Shown here piece by piece: positions 19,751 to 33,188 of a stretch of DNA of 64,000 bases. The translations under genes were made by a program, and so were the position numbers. Numbering within the stretch: the first letter of the stretch is position 1; each line of letters starts with the position of its first letter. The stretch lies in the NCBI RefSeq assembly GCF_016746085.1, contig NZ_JAERTZ010000013.1, positions 62,001 through 126,000 on the forward strand, read 5' to 3'. The notes under the pieces are model-generated. The model was not told where the DNA came from. It saw only the letters and a program-made list of their open reading frames with translations, and ran no database searches. This DNA comes from Zobellella iuensis. GTDB lineage: Bacteria; Pseudomonadota; Gammaproteobacteria; Enterobacterales; Aeromonadaceae.

Positions 19751-21214
19751 ATGACCAAGGTTGAACTGGCGAAACTGAGAAGCATCATCCCCGAAATGAG
19801 ACGGGTGCGGCGTATCCACTTTATCGGCATCGGCGGTGCCGGTATGGGCGGTATTGCCGAGGTGCTGGCCAACGAGGGCTACGCCATTTCCGGCTCCGAT
19901 ATCGCCTACAACACCGTGACCGACCGGCTGGCGGCCATGGGCGCCACCATCTACCTGGGCCATGCCGCCGAGCAGGTGGAAGAGGCCAGCGTGGTGGTGG
20001 TGTCCACCGCCATCAAGGCCGACAACCCCGAGCTGCTGGCGGCGCGGGAGCTGCGCATCCCGGTGGTGCGCCGCGCCGAGATGTTGGCCGAGCTGATGCG
20101 TTTCCGCCACGGGGTGGCGGTGGCCGGTACCCACGGCAAGACCACCACCACCAGCCTGGTGGCCAGCATCTACGGCGAGGCGGGCATGGATCCCACCTTC
20201 GTCATCGGCGGCCTGCTCAACAGCGCCGGCTGCAACGCCCGGCTGGGCAGCAGCCGCTACCTGATCGCCGAGGCGGACGAGAGCGACGCCTCCTTCCTGC
20301 ACCTGCAGCCCATGGTGTCCATCGTCACCAATATCGAAGCGGATCATATGGACACCTATGGCGGCGACTTCAGCAAACTGGAAGGCACCTTCATCGAGTT
20401 CCTGCACAACCTGCCCTTCTACGGTCTGGCGGTGCTGTGCGTGGACGACCCCGTGGTGCGTGAGCTGCTGCCGCGCTTGGGCCGTCAGTTCGTCACCTAC
20501 GGCTTTGCCGAAGACGCCGACTACCGGGTGGAGGACTTCAGCCAGCAACAGGATCACAGCAGCTTCAAGGTGTGCCGTCCCGACGGCAGTTGCCTGGAGG
20601 TGCAGCTCAACCTGCCGGGCCGGCACAACGCCCAGAATGCCGCCGCGGCCGTCGCCGTGGCCTGCGAGGACGGCATCGGCGATGACGCCATTCTGGCGGC
20701 CCTGAAGAAGTTCGAAGGGGTGGGGCGGCGCTTCCAGCAGTACGGCGAGTTCGACAGCGGCCGCGGGCGGGTCAAGCTGGTGGACGACTACGGTCACCAC
20801 CCGAGCGAAGTGCGGGCCACCCAGAACGCGGTGCGCGCCGGCTGGCCCGAGCGGCGGCTGGTGACCATCTACCAGCCCCACCGCTACAGCCGCACCCGGG
20901 ATCTGTACGAGGATTTTGTCGAGGTGCTGTCGAAAAGCGATGTACTGATCCTGTTGGAGGTGTACAGTGCCGGCGAAGCGCCCATTCCCGGTGCCGACAG
21001 CCGGGCCCTGTGCCGTTCCATTCGCAGTCGTGGTCATATGGAGCCTATTTATGTGGCTACTCCGGACGAGGTACCCGCCGTGCTGGCGGAGCTGTTGCAG
21101 GAGGGCGACCTGGTGCTGACCCAGGGGGCCGGTAATGTGGGCGGGCTGGCGCGCAAGCTGGGGCAGCTGCAACTGTCGATTGAAACGATGAAACAACAGG
21201 GGGAACAGGTATGA
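19751..21214 (+). CDS. murC: UDP-MurNAc:L-alanine ligase MurC
   Basis: First Mur ligase, adding L-Ala to UDP-MurNAc. The 487-residue protein has the Rossmann motif [16 protein letters not shown] (about 24-39), the P-loop [10 protein letters not shown] (about 122-131) and the [10 protein letters not shown] block (about 347-356). It starts 15 bp after murG with GAGAGAATGGC before the ATG, and overlaps the start of ddl by 4 bp. Confidence 0.96.
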   Translation: MTKVELAKLRSIIPEMRRVRRIHFIGIGGAGMGGIAEVLANEGYAISGSDIAYNTVTDRLAAMGATIYLGHAAEQVEEASVVVVSTAIKADNPELLAARELRIPVVRRAEMLAELMRFRHGVAVAGTHGKTTTTSLVASIYGEAGMDPTFVIGGLLNSAGCNARLGSSRYLIAEADESDASFLHLQPMVSIVTNIEADHMDTYGGDFSKLEGTFIEFLHNLPFYGLAVLCVDDPVVRELLPRLGRQFVTYGFAEDADYRVEDFSQQQDHSSFKVCRPDGSCLEVQLNLPGRHNAQNAAAAVAVACEDGIGDDAILAALKKFEGVGRRFQQYGEFDSGRGRVKLVDDYGHHPSEVRATQNAVRAGWPERRLVTIYQPHRYSRTRDLYEDFVEVLSKSDVLILLEVYSAGEAPIPGADSRALCRSIRSRGHMEPIYVATPDEVPAVLAELLQEGDLVLTQGAGNVGGLARKLGQLQLSIETMKQQGEQV

Positions 21215-22128
21215 GTCAGTTCGGCAAAGTGGCGGTGTTGTATGGTGGGCGCTCCGCCGAGCGGGAAGTCTCCCTGCGCTCCGGCGCCGCCGTGCTGGCC
21301 GGCCTGGAGCGGGCCGGGGTGGATGCCCACGGCATCGATACCCGCGACTATCCGCTGGCCCGGCTGAAGGACGAGGGCTTCGAGCGCGCCTTTATCGTGG
21401 TGCACGGCCGGGGCGGTGAAGACGGTACCCTGCAGGGGGCCCTGGAACATCTGGGCATGCCCTACACCGGCTCCCGGGTGCTGGGTTCCGCCTTGGCGAT
21501 GGACAAGATCCGCACCAAGCAGGTATGGCAGGCCATGGGGTTGCCCACCGCCGACTTCCGGGTGGTGCACAAGCAGGACTTCAACCCGGGCGATGCGGCG
21601 GTGCTGCTGGCCCAGTTCCAGGGGCCGGTGTTCGTCAAGCCGTCCCACGAGGGCTCCAGCATCGGCATGACCAAGGCCACCGATGCCGCCACCCTGGCCG
21701 ATGCCATCCAGGAGGCCTTCAAGTTCGACGACGAGGTGCTGCTCGAGAGCTTTATCGAGGGCGACGAATACACCGTCAGTATCCTGGGCGAGCGCGCCCT
21801 GCCGGCGATCCGCTTGCGTACGCCCCACGATTTCTACGATTATTCCGCCAAGTATCAGTCCGGCGATACCCAGTACCTCTGTCCCTGCGGCCTCGACGAG
21901 GAAGGCGAACAGGAGTTGGGGGCACTCAGCCTGGCGGCATTCAAGGCGGTGGCGGCCAGCGGCTGGGGCCGGGTCGACCTGATGCGGGACAAACAGGGGC
22001 AATGGTGGCTGCTGGAGGTCAATACGGTGCCGGGCATGACCGAAACCAGCCTGGTGCCCAAGGCGGCGAAGGTGGCCGGCCTGTCCTTCGACCAGTTGGT
22101 GGTCAGGGTGCTGGAGATGGCGTACTGA
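21211..22128 (+). CDS. ddlB: D-alanine--D-alanine ligase
   Basis: ATP-grasp ligase producing D-Ala-D-Ala for MurF. The 305-residue protein has the family blocks [17 protein letters not shown] (about 9-25), [14 protein letters not shown] (about 63-76), [13 protein letters not shown] (about 140-152) and [18 protein letters not shown] (about 269-286). Its position in the dcw cluster points to the DdlB form. Overlaps murC by 4 bp; ftsQ starts 1 bp after the stop. Confidence 0.95.
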   Translation: MSQFGKVAVLYGGRSAEREVSLRSGAAVLAGLERAGVDAHGIDTRDYPLARLKDEGFERAFIVVHGRGGEDGTLQGALEHLGMPYTGSRVLGSALAMDKIRTKQVWQAMGLPTADFRVVHKQDFNPGDAAVLLAQFQGPVFVKPSHEGSSIGMTKATDAATLADAIQEAFKFDDEVLLESFIEGDEYTVSILGERALPAIRLRTPHDFYDYSAKYQSGDTQYLCPCGLDEEGEQELGALSLAAFKAVAASGWGRVDLMRDKQGQWWLLEVNTVPGMTETSLVPKAAKVAGLSFDQLVVRVLEMAY

Positions 22129-22129
22129 T

Positions 22130-22897
22130 ATGGCCTCCGTCGCGACCCGTACCCGGCTGGAGTTTATCGGCGGCCTGGCCTTCTTCCTGACGGTGCTGTC
22201 GGCGCTGCTGTGGGGCCTGTGGCTGCTGGTGATGTGGATGACCGCGGCCAACCAGATGCCGGTGAACAGCCTGCTGATCCAGGGGGAGCACCGCTATCTA
22301 AGTCGGGAGCAGGTGCGCGAATCGGTACTGGAGTTGCCGGAAGTGGGCAATTTTTTTGCCCTGGAAGTAGACCGGGTGCAACAACAGCTGCTGTCGTTGC
22401 CCTGGGTCTACCAGGCATCGGTGCGCAAGCAATGGCCCGATACCCTGCGGGTCTATATCGTGGAGCAGCCGGTGGCGGCCCTGTGGAACCAGGATGCCAT
22501 GGTCAACACCCATGGCGAAGTATTCAAGGCCGAGCAGGGGGCGCTGGAGTTGGTGTCCCTGTCCGGGCCGGATGAAGAAGCGGGCCGGGTGCTGGAGGAG
22601 TATCGGGTCCTGCAGCGATTTTTGCAGCCCCGGGGCTATGAGCTGGTCCGGGTGCACCTGACGCCCCGTCGCTCCTGGGAGCTGACCCTGTCCAATGGGG
22701 TGCGGCTGCTGCTGGGACGGGACGATATCGAAGCCAGATTACAACGATTTATTGATGTCTATCCAGGCATCGTCGGGCGGGAGCGAGTGGCCTATCTCGA
22801 CCTGCGCTACGATACCGGGTTGGCAGTGGGATGGAAGCAGGACGAAGAGACTGATAATGACCAAGAGCGCGGAACGAAATCTGATCGTCGGGCTTGA
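22130..22897 (+). CDS. ftsQ: Cell division protein FtsQ
   Basis: Bitopic divisome scaffold that binds FtsB and FtsL. The 255-residue protein has a short cytoplasmic N-terminus, a membrane helix (about 14-41), a POTRA domain (about 45-115, starting VNSLLIQGEHRYLSREQV) and a beta domain containing LSNGVRLLLGRDDIEARLQRF (split, about 183-203). Its end overlaps ftsA by 41 bp. Confidence 0.94.
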   Translation: MASVATRTRLEFIGGLAFFLTVLSALLWGLWLLVMWMTAANQMPVNSLLIQGEHRYLSREQVRESVLELPEVGNFFALEVDRVQQQLLSLPWVYQASVRKQWPDTLRVYIVEQPVAALWNQDAMVNTHGEVFKAEQGALELVSLSGPDEEAGRVLEEYRVLQRFLQPRGYELVRVHLTPRRSWELTLSNGVRLLLGRDDIEARLQRFIDVYPGIVGRERVAYLDLRYDTGLAVGWKQDEETDNDQERGTKSDRRA

Positions 22898-24113
22898 TAT
22901 CGGCACGGCCAAGGTAACAGCCCTGGTGGGGGAAGTGCTGCCGGACGGCGATCTGAACATCATCGGCCTCGGCAGCCACTCTTCCAAGGGAATGGACAAA
23001 GGCGGCGTGAACGATCTCGAGTCGGTGGTCAAGTCGCTGAAACGGGCGGTGGACGAGGCGGAAATGATGGCGGACTGCCAGATCACCTCCGTCTATCTGG
23101 GGTTGTCGGGCAAACATATCGAATGTCGGAACGAGACCGGTATGGTGCCGATTTCCGATGAAGAGGTGACCCAGGAAGACGTGGATAACGTCATCCATAC
23201 CGCCAAGTCGGTACGGTTGTCCGATGAGCACCGGGTGTTGCATGTGCTGCCCCAGGAGTTTTCCATCGATTTCCAGGAGGGGATCAAGAATCCCATCGGC
23301 CTGTCGGGGGTGCGTATGCACGCCAAGGTGCACCTGATCACCTGCCACAACGACATGGCGCGCAACATCGAAAAATGCGTGGAGCGGTTGGGCCTGCGAG
23401 TAGACCAGCTTATTTTCAGCGCGCTGGCATCCAGTTATGCGGTGCTGACCGACGATGAGAAAGAGCTGGGTGTATGCGTAGTCGATATCGGCGGTGGCAC
23501 CATGGACATGGCGGTGTTTACCGGCGGCGCCCTGCGTCATACCAAGGTAATCCCCTATGCGGGCAGCACCGTCACCAGCGACATCGCCTATGCCTTCGGC
23601 ACGCCGCCGCTGGATGCGGAAGCGATCAAGGTGCGGCATGGCTGCGCCTTCAGCCGGCTGGTGAGCAAGGAAGACACCATAGAGGTGCCCAGCGTGGGCG
23701 GCCGCCCGGCTCGCAGTCTGCAGCGACAGACCCTGGCCGAGGTGATAGAGCCCCGCTACAGCGAACTGCTCGGCATGATCAACCAGGAGCTGAGCAAGGT
23801 GCAGAGCGAACTGAAGAAGGCCGGCGTCAAGCACCAACTGGCCGCCGGCCTGGTGCTCACCGGCGGGGCGGCCCAGATCGAGGGGTTGGTGGAGTGCGCC
23901 GAGCAGATCTTCCAGTGCCAGGTGCGGATCGGCCAGCCCGCCGGGGTCAAGGGATTGTCGGATTACGTTGAGACACCGGTGTATTCCACCGCCGTGGGGC
24001 TGTTGCACTACGGCCGGGAGCATCAGTCCATGCCTCAACAGGACTACAACAATAAGGCCAGCGTGACCGGGCTGTTGAAACGGGTCGGCAACTGGCTGCG
24101 TGGCGAATTTTAA
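22857..24113 (+). CDS. ftsA: Cell division protein FtsA
   Basis: Actin-like ATPase that tethers FtsZ to the membrane. The 418-residue protein starts [19 protein letters not shown] (about 8-26), has the phosphate-binding [17 protein letters not shown] (about 207-223), and ends with an amphipathic membrane-targeting helix ([15 protein letters not shown]). The ATG at 22857 gives the standard N-terminus; the frame from 22695 lies in ftsQ and is rejected. Confidence 0.96.
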   Translation: MTKSAERNLIVGLDIGTAKVTALVGEVLPDGDLNIIGLGSHSSKGMDKGGVNDLESVVKSLKRAVDEAEMMADCQITSVYLGLSGKHIECRNETGMVPISDEEVTQEDVDNVIHTAKSVRLSDEHRVLHVLPQEFSIDFQEGIKNPIGLSGVRMHAKVHLITCHNDMARNIEKCVERLGLRVDQLIFSALASSYAVLTDDEKELGVCVVDIGGGTMDMAVFTGGALRHTKVIPYAGSTVTSDIAYAFGTPPLDAEAIKVRHGCAFSRLVSKEDTIEVPSVGGRPARSLQRQTLAEVIEPRYSELLGMINQELSKVQSELKKAGVKHQLAAGLVLTGGAAQIEGLVECAEQIFQCQVRIGQPAGVKGLSDYVETPVYSTAVGLLHYGREHQSMPQQDYNNKASVTGLLKRVGNWLRGEF

Positions 24114-24154
24114 TCTTGGCAGGAATCAACCAAGAGCAAAGCGGAGAGAGTCTT

Positions 24155-25294
24155 ATGTTTGAACTGATGAATGATCACGAGCAGGAAGCCGTCATTAAGG
24201 TGGTGGGCGTGGGCGGCGGCGGCGGCAACGCGGTCGAGCACATGGTGCGCGAGAACCTGGAAGGGGTGGAGTTCCTGGCCATCAACACCGATGCCCAGGC
24301 CCTGCGCAATTCCAGCGCCGACACTACCCTGCAGGTCGGCGGTGCCATTACGAAAGGCCTGGGCGCCGGTGCCAATCCGGAAGTGGGCCGTGACGCGGCG
24401 CTGGAAGACAAGGATGCCATTCGCGACCTGCTGGATGGGGCCGACATGGTGTTTATCGCCGCCGGCATGGGGGGCGGAACCGGTACCGGCGCCGCGCCCG
24501 TGGTGGCGGAAGTGGCCAAGGAACTGGGCATCCTCACGGTGGCGGTGGTGACCAAGCCCTTCGCCTTCGAAGGCAAGAAGCGGATGAACTACGCCCAGCA
24601 GGGCATCAACGAGCTGGCCAAGCACGTCGACTCGCTGATCACCATTCCCAACGACAAGCTGCTGAAGGTGCTGGGCCGCGGCATCTCCCTGCTGGACGCC
24701 TTCAAGGCCGCCAACAATGTGCTGCTGGGGGCGGTACAGGGTATCGCCGAGCTGATCACCCGTCCCGGGCTTATCAACGTCGACTTCGCCGACGTGCGCA
24801 CCGTGATGCGGGAAATGGGCACCGCCATGATGGGGACCGGCAGCGCCAGCGGTGAAGACCGCGCCGAGGAGGCCGCCGAAAAAGCCATCTCCAGCCCGCT
24901 GCTGGAAGACGTGGATCTGGCCGGCGCCCGCGGCATACTGGTGAACATCACCGCCGGCCTCGACATGACCATCGAAGAGTTCGAAACCGTGGGTAACGCG
25001 GTCAAGGCCTTCGCTTCCGAGAACGCCACCGTGGTGGTGGGCACCGTCCTGGATCCGGAAATCACCGACGAACTGCGGGTCACAGTGGTGGCTACCGGTA
25101 TCGGTGCCGAGCGCAAGCCCGATATCACCCTGGTGAAGTCCGGCAGCAGCCGGGACGACAACGGCATGCGTCGGGTGGATAGCCCGCGCGAGGATCAGGC
25201 CGGCAAGCTGGTGGTCAATGCCGACAGCACCCAGGCCAAGTCCGAGCTGGATTACCTGGACATTCCGGCGTTCTTGCGCAAGCAGGCCGACTGA
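24155..25294 (+). CDS. ftsZ: Cell division protein FtsZ
   Basis: Tubulin-like GTPase forming the Z ring. The 379-residue protein has the nucleotide-binding [13 protein letters not shown] (about 18-30), the tubulin signature [12 protein letters not shown] (about 105-116), the T7-loop region [10 protein letters not shown] (about 208-217) and a conserved C-terminal peptide ([15 protein letters not shown]) that binds FtsA and ZipA. The ATG at 24155 follows a GCGGAGAG site 41 bp after ftsA. Confidence 0.98.
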   Translation: MFELMNDHEQEAVIKVVGVGGGGGNAVEHMVRENLEGVEFLAINTDAQALRNSSADTTLQVGGAITKGLGAGANPEVGRDAALEDKDAIRDLLDGADMVFIAAGMGGGTGTGAAPVVAEVAKELGILTVAVVTKPFAFEGKKRMNYAQQGINELAKHVDSLITIPNDKLLKVLGRGISLLDAFKAANNVLLGAVQGIAELITRPGLINVDFADVRTVMREMGTAMMGTGSASGEDRAEEAAEKAISSPLLEDVDLAGARGILVNITAGLDMTIEEFETVGNAVKAFASENATVVVGTVLDPEITDELRVTVVATGIGAERKPDITLVKSGSSRDDNGMRRVDSPREDQAGKLVVNADSTQAKSELDYLDIPAFLRKQAD

Positions 25295-25302
25295 GAAAGG
25301 CT

Positions 25303-25351
25303 CTCAATTGGCGTAGGCGGATTATTGTGCTAGCATGTCTGACCAATTGAG
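25303..25351. repeat. Perfect inverted repeat enclosing the lpxC promoter
   Basis: CTCAATTGG (25303-25311) and CCAATTGAG (25343-25351) form a perfect 9-bp inverted repeat spaced by 31 bp. The arms bracket the candidate lpxC promoter. It could be a paired operator; no known regulator is recognised. Confidence 0.6.
25308..25336 (+). promoter_or_regulatory. lpxC promoter (extended -10)
   Basis: TTGGCG (25308-25313) and TAGCAT (25331-25336) with 17-bp spacing and a TGC extension before the -10. It lies between ftsZ and lpxC, where E. coli also has an lpxC promoter. Confidence 0.6.
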
Positions 25352-25390
25352 TTTGGTTCGGACCGGGCTTTTTTACTGGCGGATAACCTT

Positions 25391-26314
25391 ATGATTAGAC
25401 AACGAACCCTTAAGAATACCGTGCGGGCCACCGGAATCGGCCTGCATTCCGGGCACAAGGTACAGATGACCTTTGTACCGGCGCCGGCCAACACAGGCAT
25501 AGTGTTTCGTCGTACCGATCTGGCTCCGCAAGTCGAGATCCGGGCCGATGCCGCTCTGGTCAAGGACACCATGCTCTGCACCGCGCTGGTCAACGAGCAG
25601 GGCGTGCGGGTGTCGACCATAGAGCACCTGTCGGCGGCGCTGGCGGGGCTGGGCATCGACAACCTCTATATCGAGGTGGATGCGCCCGAGGTACCGGTGA
25701 TGGACGGCAGCTCCCACCCCTTCATCTATCTGCTCCAGTCCGGCGGCATCCGCGAACTGAACGCGCTCAAGCGTTTTATTCGCATCAAACAGCCGGTGCG
25801 GGTGGAAGACGGCGACAAGTGGGCCGAGTTCCGGCCTTATCGCGGCGGCTTCAAGATGGATCTGACCATCGACTTCAAGCACCCGGTGTTCGAAGGCCAG
25901 AGCCAGCATCTGGTGCTGGATTTCTCCGGTGCGGCCTTCGTCAAGGAGCTGAGCCGGGCACGGACCTTCGGCTTTATGCGTGACATCGAGTACCTGCATT
26001 CCCAGAACCTGGCCCTGGGCGGCAGCCTGGAAAACGCCGTGGTGCTGGATGACTACAAGGTGCTGAACGAAGACGGCCTGCGCTACCCCAACGAGTTCGT
26101 CAAGCACAAGATGCTGGACGCCATCGGCGACCTCTACATGTGCAATCACAGTATCCTGGGGGAGTTCCGTGCCTACAAGACCGGCCATGCCCTGAACAAC
26201 AGCCTGCTGCGTGCCATGCTGGCCAGGGCGGATGCCTGGGAAATCGTGACCTTTGACGAGCAGGGTGCCGAATCGCCGATTCGTTACTACGACAGCGCGT
26301 TCAACCCCGCTTGA
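25391..26314 (+). CDS. lpxC: UDP-3-O-acyl-GlcNAc deacetylase LpxC
   Basis: Zinc enzyme for the first committed step of lipid A synthesis, in the cytoplasm. The 307-residue protein starts [21 protein letters not shown] (first 21 residues, characteristic), has the zinc-ligand region [17 protein letters not shown] (about 75-91) and the HKMLDAIGD motif (about 237-245). Last gene of the dcw run and followed by a strong terminator, with its own promoter after ftsZ. Confidence 0.97.
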   Translation: MIRQRTLKNTVRATGIGLHSGHKVQMTFVPAPANTGIVFRRTDLAPQVEIRADAALVKDTMLCTALVNEQGVRVSTIEHLSAALAGLGIDNLYIEVDAPEVPVMDGSSHPFIYLLQSGGIRELNALKRFIRIKQPVRVEDGDKWAEFRPYRGGFKMDLTIDFKHPVFEGQSQHLVLDFSGAAFVKELSRARTFGFMRDIEYLHSQNLALGGSLENAVVLDDYKVLNEDGLRYPNEFVKHKMLDAIGDLYMCNHSILGEFRAYKTGHALNNSLLRAMLARADAWEIVTFDEQGAESPIRYYDSAFNPA

Positions 26315-26325
26315 GCCGACTCTGA

Positions 26326-26365
26326 ACACGCCGGCATTCTCTCCGCGCCGGCGTGTTTTGTTTTT
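26326..26365 (+). terminator. Rho-independent terminator after lpxC
   Basis: A perfect 10-bp stem (ACACGCCGGC at 26327-26336 with GCCGGCGTGT at 26347-26356) is followed by TTTGTTTTT. It ends the dcw-lpxC unit. Confidence 0.9.
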
Positions 26366-26381
26366 CTCCTCTGTAGTGTAC

Positions 26382-27239
26382 ATGATGACCAATCCCGCTA
26401 TCGTATCTGCTCCCAAGGCGGTGTCCCGCCCCCTGTTTTACCGGTTTTTCGTGATCCTGGCCCTGCTCCAGCTGCCGCTGGCCCTGTACCTGTACAGCCA
26501 GTGGCAGGGCAGCCAGCAGCACAACCTGCAGCTCGCCCGCCAGCTGGAACAGCAGCAGCGCAGCCAACAGCAGCAGCTGCAACGGATCGGCCAGCGCCTG
26601 GGCCAGCTGCAGGCGGATCTGGGACAACTGTCCGCCGTCGGCCAGCGCCTGGTGACCGATTATGACCTGAGCGACGAAATCAGCCTGCAGCGGCTGGATC
26701 CCAACCTGCTCAAGCGCCCCTTCAACGGTTTTGCCGAGCTGCATCAGGGGCTGGCCCAGTTGTCGGAGCAGTCCCGGGAATACGGCATGACCCTGGCTGC
26801 CCTTGAATCTCTGCTGCTTAATCTCCATATAAACGAGATTACCCAGATCCAGGGGCATCCGGTGCCCGATGGTACCACCCGCCTGAGCTCCGGCTTCGGC
26901 CCGCGCCGGGATCCCTTCACCGGTCGGGCACGCTGGCACAAGGGGGTGGATTTTTCCGGTAAATTGGGGCAACCGATCGCCGCCACCGCCGCCGGTGTGG
27001 TCAGCACAGTGGATCATCACCCCGCTTTCGGCGGCCTGGTTGAGATCAATCATGGTCAGGGCTGGGTAACCCGTTATGCTCATGTGGATACCAAGCTGGT
27101 CGAGGTCGGTGACTATGTGGAAAAGGGCCAGCATATCGCCCTGATGGGACGGACCGGCCGGGCGACCGGGGTTCATTTGCATTACGAAGTACTGAAAGGG
27201 AACAAGCAGCTGGATCCGGCGCGCTTCCTGCCCAACTAG
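26382..27239 (+). CDS. M23-family metallopeptidase (LytM-type), membrane-anchored
   Basis: Predicted periplasmic peptidoglycan endopeptidase or LytM-type amidase activator. The 285-residue product (start 26382, or the adjacent ATG at 26385) has one membrane helix (about 20-40), a Gln-rich coiled-coil (about 45-90) and a C-terminal M23 domain. Zinc-motif residues are present: H-x3-D in WHKGVDFSG and HLHYEV near the end, so it may be catalytically active. It sits between lpxC and secA, the place of secM in E. coli, but has no SecM-like arrest sequence. The longer frame from 26253 overlaps lpxC and the terminator. Confidence 0.9.
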   Translation: MMTNPAIVSAPKAVSRPLFYRFFVILALLQLPLALYLYSQWQGSQQHNLQLARQLEQQQRSQQQQLQRIGQRLGQLQADLGQLSAVGQRLVTDYDLSDEISLQRLDPNLLKRPFNGFAELHQGLAQLSEQSREYGMTLAALESLLLNLHINEITQIQGHPVPDGTTRLSSGFGPRRDPFTGRARWHKGVDFSGKLGQPIAATAAGVVSTVDHHPAFGGLVEINHGQGWVTRYAHVDTKLVEVGDYVEKGQHIALMGRTGRATGVHLHYEVLKGNKQLDPARFLPN

Positions 27240-27246
27240 TTTTTCG

Positions 27247-27264
27247 GCTCCGCCCGGGCGGAGC
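27247..27264 (+). other. Perfect 18-bp palindrome before secA
   Basis: GCTCCGCCC and GGGCGGAGC abut directly and are followed by TTTATC, 31 bp before the secA start. It may be a weak terminator or attenuating hairpin that reduces read-through into secA. Confidence 0.5.
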
Positions 27265-27294
27265 TTTATCTTCCAACATCATTATTGGCCAAGC

Positions 27295-30027
<2,733 letters not shown>

Positions 30028-30053
30028 GCCGGGCGCGACGCCCCTGACCCTCG

Positions 30054-30084
30054 AAACCGCCCTGCAGCCCAGGGCGGTTTTTTT
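30054..30084 (+). terminator. Rho-independent terminator after secA
   Basis: ACCGCCCTG (30056-30064) pairs with CAGGGCGGT (30070-30078), followed by a run of seven T. Confidence 0.9.
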
Positions 30085-30285
30085 ATGGCGTGTTGCCAGG
30101 CCGTCATAAGGCAGCGCAATCATCGGCTACCAATGAATCCAATTGTCACCGGCTGAATAAAAACAGGCATGAATCTATGGGCTATCGCTTCACATTTACG
30201 GGCTTACCGGTATGATTGCGATCACTTTTGTGTACGATTTATTTATTTTTTGTGACGATTTGATGTTGCCGCTATTGGAGTCCCT

Positions 30286-31962
30286 ATGAATAAAAGCTTG
30301 ACCCTCAAAGCCATCATTCGCCTGGTTTTCCTGGTGGTGCTGGCCCTGGCCCTGTCGCTGGGGGCGGCCCTCTATCTGCTGCTGCAGTCCCAGCAGGGAG
30401 TGAGCCGGGCCCAGGAGGAGCGCTACCAGTATTTCAATTCCGCCAACATGCTGCGGCTGTACTCTTCCGAACTGTCGACCCATATTCGTAACTATGTGGT
30501 GACCGGCAACCAGGACAAGCTGACCGCCTACCATGGCGTGCTGGCGATCACCGAAGGCAAGGCGCCGCGGGTGGATGGCCGTATCCTGTCCAATGAACAG
30601 CTGCTGGCGGAGATGGTGCTGAGTCCGGCCGAAATGAACCTGCTGGAGCAGGGGCGGCGGGCCACCCTCGCGATGGTCGAACTGGAGGGGCAGGCCATCA
30701 CCCTGGCCAGGGCCGGAGAGCTGCAGCAGGCCCAGGCCCGGGTACTGGGACCCGACTACGATCGGGAGCGGGGGATCCTGACCAAGGCGGTGAATGACTT
30801 TATTTCCCTGCTGCTCGCGCGCCAGTCCGAGCAGTTGCAGGCCCAGGAGCGCCGCAATGGCCAGATGGTCAGCCTGATGGTGGCGATGGTGCTGTTGCTG
30901 GTGGGCCTCAGCCTGGTGCTGGGATGGACCTTGCGGCGTACCGTGCTGCAGCCCCTGGGAGCTGAGCCGGGTGAGATGGAGCGGGTGGCCGCCAGCATTG
31001 CCGACGGTGATCTGAGCCTTGCCTTTGCACCCGGAACCCGGGGAGTGTACGGCAAGCTGCACCATATGACCGACAAGCTGCGCGAGCTGATCGGCCAGAT
31101 CAACCAGTCCAGCACCGGCCTGGCTTCGGCGGCGGAGGAGACCTCGGCGGTCTCGCTGCAGACCAGCAGCAACCTGAGCCGACAGCAGCAGGATACCGAG
31201 CAGGTGGCGACCGCCATCAACGAGATGTCGGCCACGGTGCAGGAGGTGTCCCACAATACCAACCAGGCGGCCGAGTCGGCCCGGGCGGCTCATGAGGCGG
31301 CCGAGCAGGGCAAGCAGGTGGTGCAGCAGACGGTCGGCTTTATCAGCCGCCTGGCGGAAGAGGTCGCGACCACCGGTCAGGTGGTGCAATCCCTGGCAGA
31401 CAGCAGCAACCAGATAAGCTCCGTGGTACAGGTGATCCAGGAAATTGCCGATCGCACCAACCTGCTGGCCTTGAACGCCGCCATCGAGGCGGCCCGCGCC
31501 GGCGAGCAGGGGCGGGGCTTCGCGGTGGTGGCCACCGAGGTGCGCAACCTGGCGGAGCAGACCCAGCAGTCTTCCCAGGAAATCGTGACCACCATTACCA
31601 AACTGCAGGCCGATGCGGATCTGGCCATGGCGGCGATGGCCAGCGGCCAGGCCCAGGCCGAGCAGACGGTCACCCGTGCGCGTGAGGCGGAACAGGCACT
31701 GGAGTTGATCAGTGCGGCGGTGCAGACCATCCACGACATGAATACCCAGATTGCCAGCGCGGTGGACGAGCAGGCGGCGGTGACCGAAGACATCAGCCGC
31801 AATATCTCCAATATCCATGCCATGGGCGGAGAAACGGCGGCCGGTGCGGAGCAGACCGCCAGCGCCAGCCGGGAACTGGCCCAACTGGCCGAACAACTGC
31901 AATTGGCGGTGCAGGGTTTCCGTCTGGAGCGGAGCGAACCGGGTTTGTCGACGCGCCGTTAA
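30286..31962 (+). CDS. Methyl-accepting chemotaxis protein
   Basis: Transmembrane chemoreceptor signalling to CheA/CheW. The 558-residue protein has TM1 (about 9-33), a four-helix-bundle-like periplasmic domain of about 155 residues, TM2 (about 193-216), a HAMP-like segment and a cytoplasmic coiled-coil with the invariant hairpin tip [20 protein letters not shown] starting at residue 386. No C-terminal CheR-binding pentapeptide is seen. The periplasmic part resembles small-ligand-binding four-helix sensors but the ligand cannot be told. TTGGAG precedes the ATG. The 258 bp upstream hold no other gene and no clear sigma28 promoter. Confidence 0.94.
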   Translation: MNKSLTLKAIIRLVFLVVLALALSLGAALYLLLQSQQGVSRAQEERYQYFNSANMLRLYSSELSTHIRNYVVTGNQDKLTAYHGVLAITEGKAPRVDGRILSNEQLLAEMVLSPAEMNLLEQGRRATLAMVELEGQAITLARAGELQQAQARVLGPDYDRERGILTKAVNDFISLLLARQSEQLQAQERRNGQMVSLMVAMVLLLVGLSLVLGWTLRRTVLQPLGAEPGEMERVAASIADGDLSLAFAPGTRGVYGKLHHMTDKLRELIGQINQSSTGLASAAEETSAVSLQTSSNLSRQQQDTEQVATAINEMSATVQEVSHNTNQAAESARAAHEAAEQGKQVVQQTVGFISRLAEEVATTGQVVQSLADSSNQISSVVQVIQEIADRTNLLALNAAIEAARAGEQGRGFAVVATEVRNLAEQTQQSSQEIVTTITKLQADADLAMAAMASGQAQAEQTVTRAREAEQALELISAAVQTIHDMNTQIASAVDEQAAVTEDISRNISNIHAMGGETAAGAEQTASASRELAQLAEQLQLAVQGFRLERSEPGLSTRR

Positions 31963-31969
31963 GCCATCC

Positions 31970-31991
31970 GGGCGGAGGCCTGGCTCCGCCC
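31970..31991 (+). terminator. Weak stem-loop after the chemoreceptor gene
   Basis: GGGCGGAG and CTCCGCCC with a 6-nt loop lie 7 bp after the stop, without a T-run. Possibly a weak or Rho-assisted terminator. The same 8-bp arms occur in the palindrome before secA. Confidence 0.4.
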
Positions 31992-32082
31992 ATTCCCCGC
32001 CGTTGCCTGAACCGGGTAGCCGCCCTTGTTCCCTCCGGGTCCCCTCAGTATACTGCCGTCTCTCAAAACGCGAGGTTCTTTC

Positions 32083-32802
32083 ATGTTAAAGCTGCTGCGG
32101 CTGTTATTGCTTGCCCTGGCCATGATAGTGGTCTTTGTACTGGGCACCCTGGTGTGCCTGCTGCGCCCCCGTCATCCCAACAATGTCTATCTGCTGGGGC
32201 GGTTGTTCCACAAGGCCTGCCCGCTGGTGGGGCTCAAGGTCAGGGTCCGGGGCTACGAACACGTCAAGCGCCTGCACTCGGCTGTCTATATCGCTAACCA
32301 CCAGAGCAACTGGGACATTATCGCCCTGCCCGGCGCCGTGATGCCGCGCACCGTGGCCATCGGCAAGAACAGCCTGTTCTGGATCCCCCTGTTCGGCCAG
32401 CTGTTCTGGCTCAGCGGCAACCTGCTGATCAATCGCGAGAACAAGGCCAAGGCGGCGAGCACCATCGGCACAGTGGTGGACAAGATACGCCGGCGCAACA
32501 TGTCGATCTGGATGTTTCCCGAAGGGACCCGCAGCAAGGGCCAGGGCCTGTTGCCCTTCAAGACCGGTGCCTTTCATATCGCCCTGCAGGCCCGGGTGCC
32601 CGTCGTGCCCATCGCCTGCTCCAGCTATTTCGGGCAGGTGGATTTGAACCGCTGGGACAATGGCGAGCTGATTGTCGAGATCATGCCGCCGATCGATATT
32701 CAGCAGTATGAACCGGCCCATTTGCGCGAACTGCTCAAGCACAGCCGCCAGCTGATTGCCGAGCGTATTGCCGAGCTGGACACCGAAGTCCGCCGGCCCT
32801 AA
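32083..32802 (+). CDS. plsC: 1-acyl-sn-glycerol-3-phosphate acyltransferase
   Basis: Inner-membrane enzyme acylating lysophosphatidic acid to phosphatidic acid. The 239-residue protein has an N-terminal membrane helix (about 3-25), the catalytic NHQSNWD motif (H-x4-D, about 70-76), the FPEGTRSKG substrate motif (about 146-154) and VPVVPIA (about 176-182). The ATG at 32083 was chosen because the in-frame extension to 32026 adds an atypical N-terminus. Confidence 0.94.
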   Translation: MLKLLRLLLLALAMIVVFVLGTLVCLLRPRHPNNVYLLGRLFHKACPLVGLKVRVRGYEHVKRLHSAVYIANHQSNWDIIALPGAVMPRTVAIGKNSLFWIPLFGQLFWLSGNLLINRENKAKAASTIGTVVDKIRRRNMSIWMFPEGTRSKGQGLLPFKTGAFHIALQARVPVVPIACSSYFGQVDLNRWDNGELIVEIMPPIDIQQYEPAHLRELLKHSRQLIAERIAELDTEVRRP

Positions 32803-32841
32803 GCTTTTGCCTCATCCCCGTACCCGGCCCAGGAGCCCCAT

Positions 32842-33186
32842 ATGAGTGAACAGCAAGACTGGCGGGAAGAAACCCGCGAGATTATCGCCTCCCTGCTGGA
32901 AGACGGCAGCAACCCGGAGGCGGAATACACCATAGAGCATCACTTCTCCGGCCAGGATTTTGCCCGCCTGGAAAAGGCGGCGGTAGACTGCTTCAAGGCG
33001 GAATTCGAGGTAACCGACGCCGAAGAGCTGACCCTGGAACGCGGCCAACTGCTGCTGTGTTTCGACGCCATCAAAGACGGCCCCCTGACCGAAGAGGCCA
33101 TCATGGCCCAGATTGAGCAACTGCTGCCGATTGCCGAGAAATACGGGATCGAGTACGACGGCTGGGGCACCTACTTCGAAGAATAG
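32842..33186 (+). CDS. rraB: Ribonuclease E inhibitor RraB
   Basis: RraB is a small acidic protein that binds RNase E and modulates its action on selected transcripts. The 114-residue sequence matches the family in length and in features such as the N-terminal [27 protein letters not shown] and the C-terminal [13 protein letters not shown]. It is monocistronic with a short gap to plsC and converges on the small GNAT-like gene. Confidence 0.93.
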   Translation: MSEQQDWREETREIIASLLEDGSNPEAEYTIEHHFSGQDFARLEKAAVDCFKAEFEVTDAEELTLERGQLLLCFDAIKDGPLTEEAIMAQIEQLLPIAEKYGIEYDGWGTYFEE

Positions 33187-33188
33187 GT

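Noticed and set aside
26382..27239. SecM equivalent upstream of secA
   Set aside because: The product is a full M23 peptidase, ending in Arg-Phe-Leu-Pro-Asn, with no arrest-type C-terminal motif.
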